Of a stretch of 21,722 bases of DNA, positions 20,847 through 21,722 are shown piece by piece. Positions within the stretch are counted from its first letter, which is position 1. Each line of letters opens with the position of its first letter. The notes under the pieces are model-generated. The model was not told the DNA's origin, made no database searches, and was given only the letters and a program-made list of their open reading frames with translations. The position numbers and the translations under genes were made by a program. This stretch comes from VAZQ01 sp036498625 (lineage in GTDB: Bacteria; Pseudomonadota; Alphaproteobacteria; Rhizobiales; Xanthobacteraceae): assembly GCA_036498625.1 (NCBI GenBank), contig DASYFD010000354.1, positions 1 to 21,722 on the forward strand, given 5' to 3'.

Positions 20847-21722
20847 TCAGTCCGACTTCCGCTTCCGCCCCTTCGCGGAGCGCGGCCCCATGGGCTCGGG
20901 CTGAAACGGGCCGTCGCGCATCTCCAGATAGGCTTTGACGCCCTGCGTGCGATGCACCTCGAACAGCTTTTCCCGGAACTCGTTGTGGGAGGCCTGGGCG
21001 AGCGTCCCGAGCGTGCCTTCGAGCAGCAGCGCGGCGTGGAGGCCGGCGGCCTGGATGCCCTGCATGGCGATCGCCTTGTTGAGGCGCACCGACGGCTCGG
21101 GCACCAGCGCGATCCGGCGCGCCAGCGCCACGGCCGCCGCCATCAATTGAGCATGCGGCACCACCTCGTTGACCATGCCGATGCGCAACGCCTCCTGGGC
21201 GTCGAAGTGATCACCCGTGAGCGCCCAGCGGTTGGCGATCTTCCAGCCGCACAGCGCGGTGAGCAGATAGCTCGAGGCCGAGATGTGCCGCACCTCGGGC
21301 TGCGCGAACACGGCTTCCTCCGATGCGATCGTGATGTCGGCGGCGAGCTGATACCAGAAGCCCGCCCCCATCGCCCAGCCGTTGACCGCCGCGATGATGG
21401 GCTTGCCCAGCCGCCACATATGCGCCCAGTCCGCCACCCGCTTGCCGTGCCGGCGGTGACAATATTCAATGAATTCCGCGATCGACTTTCCGGTCGGGTC
21501 CGAATTGCGGCGGCCGGATTTGTTCGGCCCCTGGTCGAAGCCGGCGCAAAAGGCGACGCCGTTGCCGGTCAGGATGATCACCCGCACCGCCTGATCGGCG
21601 TCTGCTTCATCGAAAGCGCGGTGCAGCTCCTCTTCCAGATTCGGCGAAAGCGCATTCATCCGCGTCGGACGATTGAGCGTGATGGTGGCGATGCCCTGCT
21701 CGACGCCATAGATCAGGTCCTG
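20847..21722 (-). CDS. Enoyl-CoA hydratase/isomerase (crotonase) family protein, 5' end outside window
   Basis: The frame stays open to the right edge, and the upstream codons encode GVEQGIATITLNRPTR before MNALSP, the classic crotonase N-terminus. The true start is therefore beyond 21722 and the internal ATG at 21659 is not it. Oxyanion-hole segments are visible as VAFCAGFD and NGWAMGAGF. The glutamate of QPE (Glu144 of rat hydratase) is present, but the second catalytic glutamate (Glu164), expected just before the LTG motif, is replaced in CGWKIANRWALTG. This points to an isomerase, hydrolase or other crotonase reaction instead of simple hydration. The C-terminus is basic (KGRKRKSD). The visible part is 291 aa. 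Confidence 0.88.
   Translation of the reverse strand, partial: QDLIYGVEQGIATITLNRPTRMNALSPNLEEELHRAFDEADADQAVRVIILTGNGVAFCAGFDQGPNKSGRRNSDPTGKSIAEFIEYCHRRHGKRVADWAHMWRLGKPIIAAVNGWAMGAGFWYQLAADITIASEEAVFAQPEVRHISASSYLLTALCGWKIANRWALTGDHFDAQEALRIGMVNEVVPHAQLMAAAVALARRIALVPEPSVRLNKAIAMQGIQAAGLHAALLLEGTLGTLAQASHNEFREKLFEVHRTQGVKAYLEMRDGPFQPEPMGPRSAKGRKRKSD

Noticed and set aside
21659..21659. Internal ATG as the crotonase start
   Set aside because: The 21 codons upstream encode GVEQGIATITLNRP, which is conserved in the family, so the gene continues beyond the right edge.
1..21722. Mobile element or genomic island signs, CRISPR arrays, tRNA or rRNA genes
   Set aside because: No transposase, integrase, attachment-site duplication, regularly spaced repeats or RNA-gene signatures were found; base composition looks even throughout, apart from the lower-GC stretch near 20300-20520.

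Overview
The window is a high-GC, densely packed stretch that looks alphaproteobacterial, most likely Rhizobiales/Hyphomicrobiales of the Bradyrhizobium/Xanthobacteraceae kind. This is inferred from gene content: a DUF768 protein, a Bug-type solute-binding protein, a PhnF-controlled phn operon, and expanded families of small secreted proteins. No rRNA, tRNA, CRISPR array, transposase or integrase was seen.

The core is a carbon-phosphorus (C-P) lyase locus in two transcription units. Unit 1 is on the minus strand, read right to left from 4896. It encodes a hexapeptide acetyltransferase of the phosphonate-associated type, a PhnM paralogue (PhnM1), a DUF1045 2H-phosphoesterase-like protein, PhnC (ABC ATPase) and PhnD (phosphonate-binding protein). 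The permease PhnE is not in the window and is expected past the left edge. A strong Pho box with three 11-bp-phased half-sites lies just upstream of this unit, and a weaker Pho-box-like site precedes phnC. Unit 2 is on the plus strand (7994-14740): phnG-phnH-phnI-phnJ-GNAT-phnK-phnL-phnM2-phnN, with 4-8 nt overlaps or very short gaps. The GntR/HutC regulator PhnF is divergent (7079-7813). The phnF-phnG intergenic region has a Pho box followed by a perfect 10-bp inverted repeat, so PhoB activation plus PhnF repression is the likely control.

Together these genes import phosphonates (PhnCD and the missing PhnE) and replace adenine of a nucleoside triphosphate with the phosphonate (PhnGHI(J) with PhnL). 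PhnM removes pyrophosphate, PhnJ cleaves the C-P bond, and the cyclic ribose phosphate is opened. The usual enzyme for that last step, PhnP, is absent here and DUF1045 is the candidate substitute. PhnN then makes PRPP.

Between and beyond the phn units lie four copies of one family of roughly 280-295 aa secreted proteins of unknown function: 5098-5985 (-), 6200-7069 (+, interrupted by one amber codon), 15346-16194 (-) and 19083-19931 (+). The right third also has a MOSC protein, a YVTN-like beta-propeller protein paired with a DUF768 protein, a Bug solute-binding protein, a 59-aa DUF1328 membrane protein, a small glycine/tyrosine-rich secreted protein with a clear terminator, and a crotonase-family gene cut by the right edge.

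The most interesting points are the twin PhnM enzymes with different signature motifs, the 2H protein as a possible PhnP replacement, the two-layer promoter architecture, and the four-copy secreted family around the C-P lyase locus.
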